Notes under the pieces: generated by a model | The model's input: only the letters and a program-made list of their open reading frames with translations | What the model was told of the DNA's origin: nothing | Databases searched by the model: none | Source of the DNA: Prochlorococcus sp. AG-402-B19 | GTDB taxonomy: Bacteria; Cyanobacteriota; Cyanobacteriia; PCC-6307; Cyanobiaceae | Assembly: GCA_003279615.1 (NCBI GenBank) | Contig: QCHM01000008.1 | Location: 1-64,000, forward strand | Direction of reading: 5' to 3' | DNA: 64,000 nt | Position numbers and translations under genes: made by a program | Part shown: positions 47,828 to 56,796 of the stretch, piece by piece | How positions within the stretch are numbered: the first letter of the stretch is position 1 | How the letters are laid out: every line of letters begins with the position of its first letter

Positions 47828-48772
47828 TTATTGGTTAGTGGAGATTGAATTTATATTTCTACGCCACATCCATGGCTTAATACGTTTTAATGCTGACTTG
47901 TTTAACTTTTCTTTCCATTGTGAATCGCTCCATGATAAAGCCTCTTTTTTAGTTATATTTAATATCCATTCGGATGGTTGTAGATCTGGTTCAGATGTGC
48001 TTTGTATGTTTTGTTTGTTCCATGGACATACTTCTTGACAGATGTCACAACCTGCAATCCAATTTCCCATTTTATTAATAATATTTTTTGGTAATTCTTG
48101 TTCCCTGTTTTCTAATGTGTGATATGCCAAGCATTTATTTGAGTTAACAATGAATGGTTCTTCTATTGCTTTAGTTGGACATGCTTCCATACACTTTTCA
48201 CATTCACCACATATAGATTTTGAAGGTTGGTCTGCTTCCAAAGGTTCAGTAGATAAAAGATGACCTAAAAACATCCATGAGCCAATTTTAGAATTAATTA
48301 TATTGCTGTGTTTTCCAATCCACCCTATTCCTGCTTCTTCAGCCCATGCTTTATCTAAAAATGGGCTTGTATCGATACAAATTTTCCATCTAGAGTTTGG
48401 TCTTTCTTTTTCTACAAGTCGACCAATTCTTTTTAATTTCTTTTCAATAACTTTGTGATAATCTTTACCCCATCCGTATCTTGCGATTGATAGATCTTTA
48501 GGAGTTTGTTCTGTATCTATGTAGTAATTAAGTCCTACTGCAACAATACTTTGCACACCTTTAAGCATGTGTTCTACATTTTTTCTTCTTGGGCTTTTCA
48601 TCCATTCCATTTTTGCTTGATGGCCAGCTTCGAGCCATCTTTCTAAAGCAGCAGTCCGAAGTTTTATTCTTGAAGATCCTGGAATTTTTGCAATACCCAC
48701 TGCATCAAAACCTTCTGCAAAAGCTTTTTCTTTGATTTTTTTTGTAAGATCATTAGATTTATTCAAGTTCAC
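47828..48772 (-). CDS. queG: Epoxyqueuosine reductase
   Basis: The 314-residue enzyme makes queuosine in tRNA by reducing epoxyqueuosine, using cobalamin. The two ferredoxin-type [4Fe-4S] motifs are clear: CGECEKCMEACPTKAI near residue 185 and CDICQEVCPWNKQ near 242. The N-terminal GFDAVGIAKIPGSS and the central WAEEAGIGWIGKHSN are typical. It leads a two-gene unit with the TPR protein, and is divergent from the DUF502 gene over a 184-base gap. Confidence 0.95.
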   Translation of the reverse strand: MNLNKSNDLTKKIKEKAFAEGFDAVGIAKIPGSSRIKLRTAALERWLEAGHQAKMEWMKSPRRKNVEHMLKGVQSIVAVGLNYYIDTEQTPKDLSIARYGWGKDYHKVIEKKLKRIGRLVEKERPNSRWKICIDTSPFLDKAWAEEAGIGWIGKHSNIINSKIGSWMFLGHLLSTEPLEADQPSKSICGECEKCMEACPTKAIEEPFIVNSNKCLAYHTLENREQELPKNIINKMGNWIAGCDICQEVCPWNKQNIQSTSEPDLQPSEWILNITKKEALSWSDSQWKEKLNKSALKRIKPWMWRRNINSISTNQ

Positions 48773-48956
48773 AGTAAGTTTTTCATAAATAATTTTTTTA
48801 CCTTTAATTAAAAGGTCCTCTAGTCAGTTCGACGTTTGCTGTGGCTTGAAATGCTTTGTTTTTAATGTTTTATTTCTATTATTAGCTTAAATTTTTTAAT
48901 TAATGCACTGAATTTGGTTAGATTGTATATATATACACTTTTCGGACTCTCTTTAT

Positions 48957-49682
48957 TTGGTGCAGTCCTCTCCCAAGGAAGATCTGACTCTTGGCTCAAG
49001 GCTTCAGCAGGATCTAAAAAATGACCTTATAGCTGGTCTATTGGTGGTTATTCCCTTAGCTACCACTATTTGGTTGTCTACAATTGTCAGTCGCTTCGTT
49101 CTGGCAATATTGACTTCAATTCCAAAACAATTAAATCCCTTTATTACGCTTAACCCTTTATTGCAAGACTTGATCAATCTTGCTTTGGGTTTAACTGTTC
49201 CGTTGCTAGGTATTTTATTAATTGGTCTAATGGCCAGAAATTTTGTAGGAAGATGGTTGCTTGAGTTTGGAGAAGGAACCCTTTCACGTATACCTCTTGC
49301 AGGGTCAGTTTATAAAACCCTTAAACAACTTTTAGAAACTTTTCTGAGAGACAACTCAACTAGATTTCGAAGAGTTGTATTAGTTGAATATCCTCGTGAA
49401 GGATTATTCAGTGTTGGTTTTGTAACTGGTATTGTTGGACCATCTTTGCAAACTGAGCCTGATAAACCTTTATTAAGTGTTTTTATACCTACAGCGCCAA
49501 ATCCCACAACAGGTTGGTACACATTAGTGCCAGAGGGTTCAGTTAAAGATTTAGATATTTCTGTTGAAGATGCATTTAGAACAATTATTTCTGCTGGAAT
49601 TGTAAATCCAGATGATAGAAATAACTCAACAAACACTTCTTTTTCTAGTTTATTTTCTCAGTTAAGAGCTTCATCTTCATAA
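48957..49682 (+). CDS. DUF502 membrane protein
   Basis: The 241-residue protein has two membrane segments (about residues 25-48 and 68-92) and a soluble domain containing GVYKTLKQLL-like and TGWYTLVPEGSVKDLDISVEDAFRTIISAGI motifs, typical of DUF502. The function is unknown in bacteria; plant homologues are COV1-like. TTG 48957 or GTG 48960 can be the start. TATATATATACA about 30 bases upstream could be a promoter -10 region. nusB follows after 18 bases. Confidence 0.85.
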   Translation: MVQSSPKEDLTLGSRLQQDLKNDLIAGLLVVIPLATTIWLSTIVSRFVLAILTSIPKQLNPFITLNPLLQDLINLALGLTVPLLGILLIGLMARNFVGRWLLEFGEGTLSRIPLAGSVYKTLKQLLETFLRDNSTRFRRVVLVEYPREGLFSVGFVTGIVGPSLQTEPDKPLLSVFIPTAPNPTTGWYTLVPEGSVKDLDISVEDAFRTIISAGIVNPDDRNNSTNTSFSSLFSQLRASSS

Positions 49683-49700
49683 AGTTTTTCAGTTATAGTT

Positions 49701-50321
49701 ATGCAATTAAAATCAATTTCTAGAGAACTAGCTCTTTTGCTTTTGGGACAAATTAAACAAAATGATATTAATAAAATGAATATTGAAAGTCTACTTAGTA
49801 AAGCAATTGAATCTTTAAGTCAACATTGGAGAGAACAATTAGATTCTTGTGCTTTAAGATTAGAAAAAGCAAATCAGGAATTATTAGATAGTGAATTCCA
49901 AGAAGATGTTGGACTATTAAAACAATCTCGTAATCATATAAAAACTTGTTTAATTGATTCAGAGAATATTTTAAATAGCTTATCTGAAAGTATTGAGTTA
50001 CCAAGATTATTAGCACTAGTTGATCAAAAAGAAATTCGTGACCTAGCTTTAAAGCGTGTTAATTTAGTCATTCAAAAGCAAAATCAGATAGATAATAATC
50101 TTGATAGTGTTATGGAGGGTTGGCGATTAAAAAGATTACCTAGAATTGATAGAGATATTTTAAGATTGGCTGTTGTTGATTTGATCGATTTTAATACTCC
50201 TACCGCTGTGACTTGTAATGAAGCCGTAAACTTGGCTAATCGTTATAGTGATGAACAAGGACGCAAAATGATAAATGGAGTGTTGAGAAAACTTCAAAAC
50301 TCTACTTTGAAATTAAATTAG
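49701..50321 (+). CDS. nusB: Transcription antitermination factor NusB
   Basis: The 206-residue RNA-binding protein helps ribosomal antitermination with NusA, NusE and NusG. The NusB domain is in the C-terminal part with RIDRDILRLAVVDLIDFNTPTAVTCNEAVNLANRYSDEQGRKMINGVL-like composition near residues 150-200. The N-terminal extension of about 60 residues is longer than in E. coli but usual for cyanobacteria. ftsY starts 2 bases downstream. Confidence 0.95.
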   Translation: MQLKSISRELALLLLGQIKQNDINKMNIESLLSKAIESLSQHWREQLDSCALRLEKANQELLDSEFQEDVGLLKQSRNHIKTCLIDSENILNSLSESIELPRLLALVDQKEIRDLALKRVNLVIQKQNQIDNNLDSVMEGWRLKRLPRIDRDILRLAVVDLIDFNTPTAVTCNEAVNLANRYSDEQGRKMINGVLRKLQNSTLKLN

Positions 50322-50323
50322 AC

Positions 50324-51637
50324 ATGAAACACGATCTTTTTCCGGATGAAACAACTCCTTCTAATAATAATCAAAATAAGAACTCTTCATCTGTGAATGA
50401 CGATTCTTTAGATTGGGCGAAAGAAGCCTATTTGCAATTAAAGAAAAAGCAAAATGAGGAGAAACAAATTCGTGAAAAAGAAATTCAAGAACAAGAAATA
50501 TTGAACAAGAAAAATATTGATAAGACTATTAAAAATAATATAAAAGACGATTTTAAATCAAATATTTTAGACAAAAAGAATCCTCAAGTTACTCAAGATG
50601 TAAAAGAAGAAGAGCTTCATTTGGGTGATTTTGATGATACTTTTACATGGTCAGCAGAGGTTTTAGCTGCACAAGGTAAAAAAGTTGATGAATTCTCATT
50701 AGATGAAATTGATTGGCTAAGTAGGTTAAAACAAGGACTAGAAAAAACTCGAAAAGGATTTGTTACTGATTTATTAGACAAATTAGGGGACGACCCATTA
50801 ACTCCTGAAGTGCTTGATGATTTAGAAACTCTTTTGCTGAGAGCAGATGCGGGAGTCTTAGCTACAGATCAGATTTTAGATTCATTGAGAAGTAAGTTAA
50901 ATGAGGAAGTTGTTGAAGCTTCAGAAGGATTGCGTTTTTTAAAAGAACAGTTGGTTAATGTTTTAGAAAAGCCAATTAAAGATAGTGGTGTTGATTTACT
51001 TTCTCCAAAAAAAGGTTTTTTAAATATTTGGATGTTAGTAGGAGTTAATGGAGTTGGTAAAACAACTACACTTGGCAAATTGGCTAGTGTAGCGAGAAGA
51101 AGTGGTTTTTCTGCAATGATTGCAGCAGCAGATACTTTTAGAGCTGCAGCTGTTCAACAAGTAAAGGTATGGGGCGAGAGAACTGGCGTTGAAGTTATTG
51201 CAAATGAATCTAAAAATGCTGATCCAGCATCAATAGTTTTTGATGCTATCGGTGCAAGTAAATCAAAAAAAATAGATCTGTTATTGGTTGATACTGCTGG
51301 ACGCCTACAAACCAAAAACAATTTAATGGAAGAGTTAAAAAAAATTCGAAAAATTATAGATAAGCTTGCTCCTAACGCAAATGTTGAATCTCTATTAGTT
51401 CTAGATTCTAGTCAAGGTCAAAATGGTCTGAAACAGGCTCTGGCTTTTGCTGATTCAGCAGAATTAACAGGAGTAATACTCACAAAACTTGATGGATCTT
51501 CAAGGGGAGGTGTTGCTATGGCTGTTGCATCTGAAGCAAAACTGCCTGTTAGATTTATAGGTGCTGGTGAGAAACTTAGAGATTTACGACCATTCAATAG
51601 CTTTGAATTTATAGAGGCTCTTTTAACTAATCGATGA
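50324..51637 (+). CDS. ftsY: Signal recognition particle receptor FtsY
   Basis: The 437-residue GTPase is the membrane receptor of the signal recognition particle. A charged, acidic and low-complexity N-terminal A-domain of about 120 residues is followed by the NG domain. GTPase motifs are G1 GVNGVGKTTTLGKLA near residue 243, DTAGRLQ near 325 and TKLDGSSRGGVAM near 388. It ends with the family-typical RPFNSFEFIEALL. It is in a tight run with DUF502 and nusB. Confidence 0.96.
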   Translation: MKHDLFPDETTPSNNNQNKNSSSVNDDSLDWAKEAYLQLKKKQNEEKQIREKEIQEQEILNKKNIDKTIKNNIKDDFKSNILDKKNPQVTQDVKEEELHLGDFDDTFTWSAEVLAAQGKKVDEFSLDEIDWLSRLKQGLEKTRKGFVTDLLDKLGDDPLTPEVLDDLETLLLRADAGVLATDQILDSLRSKLNEEVVEASEGLRFLKEQLVNVLEKPIKDSGVDLLSPKKGFLNIWMLVGVNGVGKTTTLGKLASVARRSGFSAMIAAADTFRAAAVQQVKVWGERTGVEVIANESKNADPASIVFDAIGASKSKKIDLLLVDTAGRLQTKNNLMEELKKIRKIIDKLAPNANVESLLVLDSSQGQNGLKQALAFADSAELTGVILTKLDGSSRGGVAMAVASEAKLPVRFIGAGEKLRDLRPFNSFEFIEALLTNR

Positions 51638-51693
51638 TTTTTTAGAATTTTTTTTGAAATCTTGCTAAGTTTTAGTTTCTTGATGAGTGGAGA

Positions 51694-53097
51694 ATGATAA
51701 ATAAAAATTCTCTAATCTCAGAGCAAAAATATCAACGAATAACTAATTCTTTGTCAAATGCTGCGTCTAATTCTTTAACAGATTTGATTGATAGTCTGTC
51801 TCAAGAGCAAATAGCCAACCAAGATTTATTACTTTCTCTAAGCTTTGCTTTACGAAGTTTTACTAATTTACAGCGTTTTCTTGAATTAATTCCACTTCTT
51901 GTTACTCAATTAGTTGGTATTAAAGGATCATTGTTAGTTCCTTTTCAGGACAATGGAAGTCTTTGGCGTGAACAATTACAAATAGTTCCTATTGATCAAG
52001 ATCAAGAACTATTTAGACAATTATTTCTTTTAGAGGAAGGTATGCAAGCGGGTTTTGGGATGCAAGAAAAGAATATTTTGTTGTTAGATAGATTGGTGCA
52101 AAGGCATTTTGAGTCTTTTAATGTGATTGCTACATCAATAGTTTCTCGAGGAAGACAACGAGGACGTTTGTATGCATTTGATAAAAGAGAGATTGATTTT
52201 GGAAGTAATATTCATAGAAAACATATTCAATTAGTTGCTGATTTAACTGGTGTAGCGATAGAAAATGATGTTATTTTTCAAGTAATAAGGAATCATGAGA
52301 AAGTTGATAGACAATTAAGTATTGGTGCCGAAATTCAATCACAATTATTACCTGATCAATGTCCAATCATTGAAGGAGTTGAATTAGCTGCCTGTTGTAG
52401 ACCTGCTTTTCAAGTAGGTGGTGATTATTACGATTTCATGCCGACGCGTCCAGATTTGACTGAAACAGCCAAATCTATTGGTCGATGGGCTTTTGTGATT
52501 GGGGATGTAATGGGTAAAGGAGTGCCTGCCGGATTGTTAATGACTATGTTGCGCGGGATGCTTAGAGCTGAGGTCTTAAGTGGATTGCCCCCAGATTGTA
52601 TTTTGCATGACTTGAATCAATTAGCTCTTGAAGATTTGACTCAATCACATCGTTTCGTAACTTTGTTTTACTCAGACTTTGATGCAAGATCGAGAAAATT
52701 ACGGTTTGCTAATGCAGCGCATAATCCACCTTTGCTTTGGAGCTCTAAATCAAAATCAATAAATAGATTAGATGCACCTGGTTTATTGATTGGACTTCAA
52801 CCCGAAGCTGAATATGGATGTGGAGAGATCATTCTTCAGCCTGGTGATGTTCTTCTTTATTACACTGATGGCGTTACTGAGGCGCCTGGTTTATCAGGTG
52901 AACGTTTTGACGAAAAACGTTTAATAAATTTTTTAGATAGGTTTGCCAGGCAAGGTTTAGGTGCTCAAGAAATACTAGATAAACTTTTTGAGCGACTAGA
53001 TGGTTTTGTTGGGGTAGGTGATCATCATCTTGAAGATGATGCTTCAATGGTAGTTTTAAAAGTTAATGAAGAATTAACGCTTCCTGAATTAACTTAG
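51694..53097 (+). CDS. SpoIIE-type serine phosphatase (RsbU-like)
   Basis: The 467-residue protein has a GAF-like N-terminal region (about residues 45-200) and a C-terminal PP2C-type SpoIIE domain: LLPDQCPIIEGVELAACCRPAFQVGGDYYDF near residue 225, IGDVMGKGVPAGLLM near 270, and YTDGVTEAPG near 388. Such phosphatases act on anti-anti-sigma proteins or in stress signalling, but the partner is not in this window. The metal-binding Asp residues appear intact. argH follows after a hairpin-bearing gap. Confidence 0.9.
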   Translation: MINKNSLISEQKYQRITNSLSNAASNSLTDLIDSLSQEQIANQDLLLSLSFALRSFTNLQRFLELIPLLVTQLVGIKGSLLVPFQDNGSLWREQLQIVPIDQDQELFRQLFLLEEGMQAGFGMQEKNILLLDRLVQRHFESFNVIATSIVSRGRQRGRLYAFDKREIDFGSNIHRKHIQLVADLTGVAIENDVIFQVIRNHEKVDRQLSIGAEIQSQLLPDQCPIIEGVELAACCRPAFQVGGDYYDFMPTRPDLTETAKSIGRWAFVIGDVMGKGVPAGLLMTMLRGMLRAEVLSGLPPDCILHDLNQLALEDLTQSHRFVTLFYSDFDARSRKLRFANAAHNPPLLWSSKSKSINRLDAPGLLIGLQPEAEYGCGEIILQPGDVLLYYTDGVTEAPGLSGERFDEKRLINFLDRFARQGLGAQEILDKLFERLDGFVGVGDHHLEDDASMVVLKVNEELTLPELT

Positions 53098-53109
53098 TAA
53101 ATTCACTGA

Positions 53110-53148
53110 CAATTACTAATACTCTTGCTTTATTTGTATTAGTAATTG
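53110..53148 (+). promoter_or_regulatory. 13-bp perfect inverted repeat in the argH leader
   Basis: CAATTACTAATAC (53110-53122) and GTATTAGTAATTG (53136-53148) pair perfectly around a 13-base loop, ending 10 bases before the argH start. No U-run follows, so it is not a standard terminator. It could be a leader hairpin affecting argH translation, an operator, or the end of the phosphatase message. Confidence 0.5.
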
Positions 53149-53158
53149 GGAAAGTGCG

Positions 53159-54538
53159 TTGACCAAAAAGTGGAGCGATAGATTTGATAAAGGATTAAAT
53201 CCTTTTATAGAAAAATTTAATGCTTCAATTGAGTTTGATATTTGTCTATTAGAAGAAGATTTGGATGGATCAATTGCACATGCGCGCATGCTAGGGATTC
53301 AAGGAATTATCACTAAGGAAGAAGCGAATAAATTAGAAAATGGTCTTCAACAGATTAAGAAAGAAGCGGAGGATGGTTTTTTTCAGCCTACTATTGCAGA
53401 TGAGGATGTACATTTTGCAGTCGAAAAAAGATTAATAGATTTAATAGGTCCTATTGGAAAAAAATTGCACACAGGGCGAAGTCGCAATGATCAAGTTGGC
53501 ACAGATCTGAGACTATGGTTGAGAAAGCGTATTGATGAAATTGATATTTATTTGGAACGTCTGCAGGTGTCTCTTTTTTTAGTAGCTGAGCAAAATCTCT
53601 ATACTCTCATTCCTGGTTATACCCATTTACAAAGAGCACAACCTTTGTCGTTAGCTCATCACTTATTGGCATATGTTGAGATGGCACAAAGAGATAGAAA
53701 TAGATTAAAAGATGTAAGAAAACGAGTTAATATTTCTCCACTAGGGGCAGCAGCTTTGGCTGGGACTCCTATTTCTATTGATAGAGAGATTACTTCTTCA
53801 GAATTGCAATTTCAGGATATCTATTCTAATAGTTTAGATGCTGTAAGTGACAGAGATTTTGCCGTAGAATTTTTAGGAGCCTCAGCTTTAATTATGGCTC
53901 ATTTAAGTAGATTATCGGAAGAAGTTATTTTATGGGCAACTGAAGAATTTGGATTTATAAAATTAACAGATCGATGTGCTACTGGAAGTAGCCTTATGCC
54001 TCAAAAGAAGAATCCGGATGTTCCAGAATTAGTTCGAGGTAAGTCAGGCAGGGTATTTGGACATTTACAAGCAATGTTAACCATGATTAAAGGATTACCA
54101 TTGGCTTACAATAAAGACTTTCAAGAAGATAAAGAAGCAATTTTTGATAGTGTTAAAACTGTAAAGGATTCATTGATAGCAATATCAATCCTGTTTGAAG
54201 AAGGCTTAATTTTTAGAAAAGAAAAACTCAATCAGGCTGTTTCATCAGACTTTTCAAATGCTACTGATGTTGCAGATTATTTAGTGGCTAAGCAAATACC
54301 ATTCAGGGAGGCTTATCAATTGGTTGGAAGAATTGTTAAGACCTCTTTGGAAGAGGGAATTTTGTTGAAAGATATTCCTTTGGAGAGATGGAAAACATTT
54401 CATCAATATTTTGAAGAAGATATTTTTCAAAAGCTCTTGCCTTCTAGTGTGGTTGAGGCACGTTTGAGTTCTGGTGGAACTGGATTTGAGAGAGTTCAGG
54501 AACAACTAGTTTTTTGGCGCGAAAAATTATTTAAGTAA
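53159..54538 (+). CDS. argH: Argininosuccinate lyase
   Basis: The 459-residue enzyme splits argininosuccinate to arginine and fumarate. The fumarase/aspartase signature [19 protein letters not shown] near residue 280 contains the catalytic loop. [19 protein letters not shown] near 104 and [13 protein letters not shown] near 200 are also typical. The start is TTG, directly after a leader hairpin. argG, the previous step, lies at 24-25 kb on the other strand. Confidence 0.96.
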   Translation: MTKKWSDRFDKGLNPFIEKFNASIEFDICLLEEDLDGSIAHARMLGIQGIITKEEANKLENGLQQIKKEAEDGFFQPTIADEDVHFAVEKRLIDLIGPIGKKLHTGRSRNDQVGTDLRLWLRKRIDEIDIYLERLQVSLFLVAEQNLYTLIPGYTHLQRAQPLSLAHHLLAYVEMAQRDRNRLKDVRKRVNISPLGAAALAGTPISIDREITSSELQFQDIYSNSLDAVSDRDFAVEFLGASALIMAHLSRLSEEVILWATEEFGFIKLTDRCATGSSLMPQKKNPDVPELVRGKSGRVFGHLQAMLTMIKGLPLAYNKDFQEDKEAIFDSVKTVKDSLIAISILFEEGLIFRKEKLNQAVSSDFSNATDVADYLVAKQIPFREAYQLVGRIVKTSLEEGILLKDIPLERWKTFHQYFEEDIFQKLLPSSVVEARLSSGGTGFERVQEQLVFWREKLFK

Positions 54539-54589
54539 AAAAATTGTTTTCAATCTATTTGAGGGGTTTCAGTATTAAAGTATTGGATG

Positions 54590-54609
54590 ATAACTCATTT
54601 TAGAGTTAT
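54590..54609 (+). promoter_or_regulatory. Leader hairpin 1 upstream of the RRM gene
   Basis: ATAACTC and GAGTTAT form a perfect 7-bp stem (54590-54596, 54603-54609) around a 6-base loop, ATTTTA. It is followed by TAATTTT, so it could be a weak terminator for argH or part of the RRM gene's 5' leader. Confidence 0.4.
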
Positions 54610-54613
54610 TAAT

Positions 54614-54633
54614 TTTGGCTATTCGTAGCCAAA
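54614..54633 (+). promoter_or_regulatory. Leader hairpin 2 with TTCG loop upstream of the RRM gene
   Basis: TTTGGCTA and TAGCCAAA form a perfect 8-bp stem capped by a TTCG tetraloop, a fold known to be very stable. It sits 33 bases before the preferred GTG start of the RNA-binding protein and overlaps the track's TTG start. Confidence 0.55.
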
Positions 54634-54665
54634 GAGTTACATTTCATTTTCAGTCCAATTTTCAA

Positions 54666-55121
54666 GTGAGTATTTTTGTCGGCAACTTACCCTTCCGCGC
54701 TGAGCAGGAAGATGTCATTGAATTGTTTTCTCCCTTTGGGGAGGTGGCAAATTGTTCTTTACCTTTAGAACGAGATACAGGACGCAAAAGAGGTTTTGCT
54801 TTTGTTGAGATGGCTGATGAAGCAGTTGAAGCTTCAGCAATTGAATCTCTACAAGGTGCTGAGCTTATGGGCCGTCCTTTGAGAATTAATAAAGCCGAAC
54901 CTCGAGGTAGTGCTCCTAGAAGAGGTGGCGGCGGTTATGGCGGCGGCGGTCAAGCTGATCAAGATAGACCTTCTGGCGCTAAAGGTTGGGAAGATCGTAG
55001 TCATGGCAATGCTTCACAAGATCAAAATGGCTTTGATCAAGGTCGTAGTAGAAGAAGAAGAGGTGCTTCTCCTGAAGGTGGAGATGACACCACTGCAGAT
55101 TATGGTGGAGCAGAATCTTAA
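54666..55121 (+). CDS. RRM-type RNA-binding protein with Gly-rich tail
   Basis: The product is about 151 residues if started at GTG 54666, giving MSIFVGNLPFRAEQEDV, the usual start of this family. The track's TTG start adds 17 unrelated residues. A single RRM domain occupies residues 1-80, with RNP2 IFVGNLP and RNP1 KRGFAFVEM. A Gly-rich, Arg/Asp-rich tail follows (GGGGYGGGGQ, then GRSRRRRGASPE). Cyanobacterial proteins of this type are often induced by cold and act in mRNA handling. Two hairpins lie in the leader, and a strong terminator lies after it. Confidence 0.88.
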   Translation: MSIFVGNLPFRAEQEDVIELFSPFGEVANCSLPLERDTGRKRGFAFVEMADEAVEASAIESLQGAELMGRPLRINKAEPRGSAPRRGGGGYGGGGQADQDRPSGAKGWEDRSHGNASQDQNGFDQGRSRRRRGASPEGGDDTTADYGGAES

Positions 55122-55138
55122 AAATTTTGTTCCTTGTT

Positions 55139-56149
55139 TTAATGCCCAGCATCTTCAAGTTGCTGGGCAATTTTTTTTATGATAGCTATATCAGCTTTAT
55201 TATTTTGACAATTTTCGCTTAATTCATGTCTTAATTTTTTTGCATTGGGGATGTTCTCTATCAGATTTATAATATGTTTAGCAATATTCCAAAGACGTCC
55301 ATTATCTTCTTCTAAGTGTTTTTGAGCAAAAGGAATAATATTGTTAATGATTTTTGATCTTGAAAGATACTTTTCTTCTTGTCCAAAAATCATTGAGTCT
55401 ATTTTTGTCCAAATAAATGGATGACTGTATGCAGCTCTGCCAACCATCGCACCATCAAATGTTTTAAGAGCTTTAATACATTCATTAATTGTATTTAAAC
55501 AACCATTAAGTTCTATAATTAATTCAGGTCTTTTATCTTTTAATTTCTGAACTCTTTCATATTGAAGTGGTGGAATTGTTCTATTTTCTTTCGGATTCAA
55601 ACCATTTAGCCAAGCTTTTCTTGCGTGAACTATAAATCTATCCGCTCCTGCAATTGAACAATTATCAACAAATTCCATAAGGTAATCATCATTGTCAAGA
55701 TTATCAATACCAAGCCTATGTTTCACAGTGATTGGTATATTGCATGATTTTTTCATTTTCTCAATACAGCTAGCTACTATTTTTGGTTTTCCCATGAGGC
55801 AAGCACCAAAGTTACCTACTTTTACTTTTGGACTTGGACAACCAACATTGAAATTAATTTCGTCGTATCCCCAATCTTCTGCCATTTGAGCTGCTTCAGC
55901 TAAAAGTTTCGGATCGTCTCCTCCTAGTTGTATGGAGATTGGATGCTCAATCTCATCAAAATCTAATAATTTATTCCTGTTTTTGCTGTAATGAAGTGCT
56001 TGGGCCACAATCATTTCTGTGTATAGGAGCGATTTTTTTGTGATTTGGCGCATAAGGACACGAAAATGTCTATCGGTGCAATCCATCATTGGAGCAATAC
56101 TTAACCTGTAGTTAGCTATTTCATTTGTTTTTAAAGAATTGGAAATCAT
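55139..56149 (-). CDS. tRNA-dihydrouridine synthase
   Basis: The 336-residue flavoenzyme reduces uridines in the tRNA D-loop, using NADPH. The TIM-barrel start LSIAPMMDCTDRHFRVLMRQ near residue 16 and the catalytic Cys in NFNVGCPSPKVKVGNFGACLM near residue 100 are clear. The DusA-type insertion IVHARKAWLNGLNPKENR near 180 is present, favouring the DusA subgroup. The last ten or so codons also form the neighbour's terminator. Confidence 0.92.
   Translation of the reverse strand: MISNSLKTNEIANYRLSIAPMMDCTDRHFRVLMRQITKKSLLYTEMIVAQALHYSKNRNKLLDFDEIEHPISIQLGGDDPKLLAEAAQMAEDWGYDEINFNVGCPSPKVKVGNFGACLMGKPKIVASCIEKMKKSCNIPITVKHRLGIDNLDNDDYLMEFVDNCSIAGADRFIVHARKAWLNGLNPKENRTIPPLQYERVQKLKDKRPELIIELNGCLNTINECIKALKTFDGAMVGRAAYSHPFIWTKIDSMIFGQEEKYLSRSKIINNIIPFAQKHLEEDNGRLWNIAKHIINLIENIPNAKKLRHELSENCQNNKADIAIIKKIAQQLEDAGH
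55143..55178 (+). terminator. Rho-independent terminator of the RRM gene, inside dus
   Basis: TGCCCAGCA and TGCTGGGCA form a 9-bp GC-rich stem (55143-55151, 55161-55169), followed by A and eight T. The loop can pair further (CTT/AAG). It follows the RRM stop by about 20 bases and overlaps the final codons of the convergent dus gene. Confidence 0.8.
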
Positions 56150-56220
56150 TTTTATGAATTAATTTTTTTCAACTTTTAGGGCGGAAATTTTATTAAGATT
56201 TATCGAATTGAGAAATTTCT

Positions 56221-56706
56221 TTGAAGCGTAGATTTTTTATGATTGGACTCTTGAATACTCTTTTTGGTTTTACTATCAAACCAAAAAGTGCTTTTGCTAC
56301 ACCTAAACCAATGGAGAACTATAAAACTTTAACGGATAAAGAATGGGAAAATCGTTTACCCAAAGACGCTTTTTACGTTTTACGTAAGGAAGGAACAGAG
56401 AGACCGTTTTCTAGTCCTTTCAATGATGAAAAAAGGAAAGGAGTTTTTCGTTGTGCAGGATGCGGGCTTGCTTTATTTTCTTCAAAAACAAAGTTTGACA
56501 GTGGAACAGGCTGGCCAAGTTTTTTCGATCATTTACCAGATGCAATAGAGACAAAAACAGACTTTAAATTAATTGTCCCAAGAACTGAATATCACTGTAG
56601 GCGTTGTGGTGGGCATCAAGGGCATGTTTTTAATGATGGTCCAAGGCCAACTGGTAAACGATATTGCAATAATGGTGTCGCGCTTACGTTTGAAGTTGAT
56701 TCATAA
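56221..56706 (+). CDS. msrB: Peptide methionine-R-sulfoxide reductase with signal-like N-terminus
   Basis: The 161-residue protein repairs oxidised methionine (R form). It begins with a hydrophobic N-terminal segment, FFMIGLLNTLFGFTI, with ASFA-like site SAFATP near residue 32, suggesting export to the lumen or periplasm. The MsrB core shows the zinc pairs CAGC and CRRC, the GTGWPSFFD motif near residue 100 and the catalytic Cys in KRYCNN. The start is TTG in the track. Confidence 0.93.
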   Translation: MKRRFFMIGLLNTLFGFTIKPKSAFATPKPMENYKTLTDKEWENRLPKDAFYVLRKEGTERPFSSPFNDEKRKGVFRCAGCGLALFSSKTKFDSGTGWPSFFDHLPDAIETKTDFKLIVPRTEYHCRRCGGHQGHVFNDGPRPTGKRYCNNGVALTFEVDS

Positions 56707-56796
56707 ATGATTTTTTTTATTTAATAGGTGTGGGCTTCCGTAGCTTGTACAAAAAACCCTTTGCAATCAACATGGTCTAATAGCTGATCAAATTAT

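Noticed and set aside
48773-48956. 184-base divergent gap between queG and the DUF502 gene examined for tRNA or ncRNA
   Set aside because: No cloverleaf or strong hairpin; only a TATATATATA promoter-like run.
54615-54665. TTG start giving the RRM protein 17 extra residues
   Set aside because: The extension has no family match and would place a stable hairpin in coding sequence; GTG 54666 gives the canonical MSIFVGNLPF start.
54910-55182. 90-residue ORF overlapping the RRM gene tail
   Set aside because: It is a frame-shadow of the Gly-rich repeat coding and runs through the terminator.
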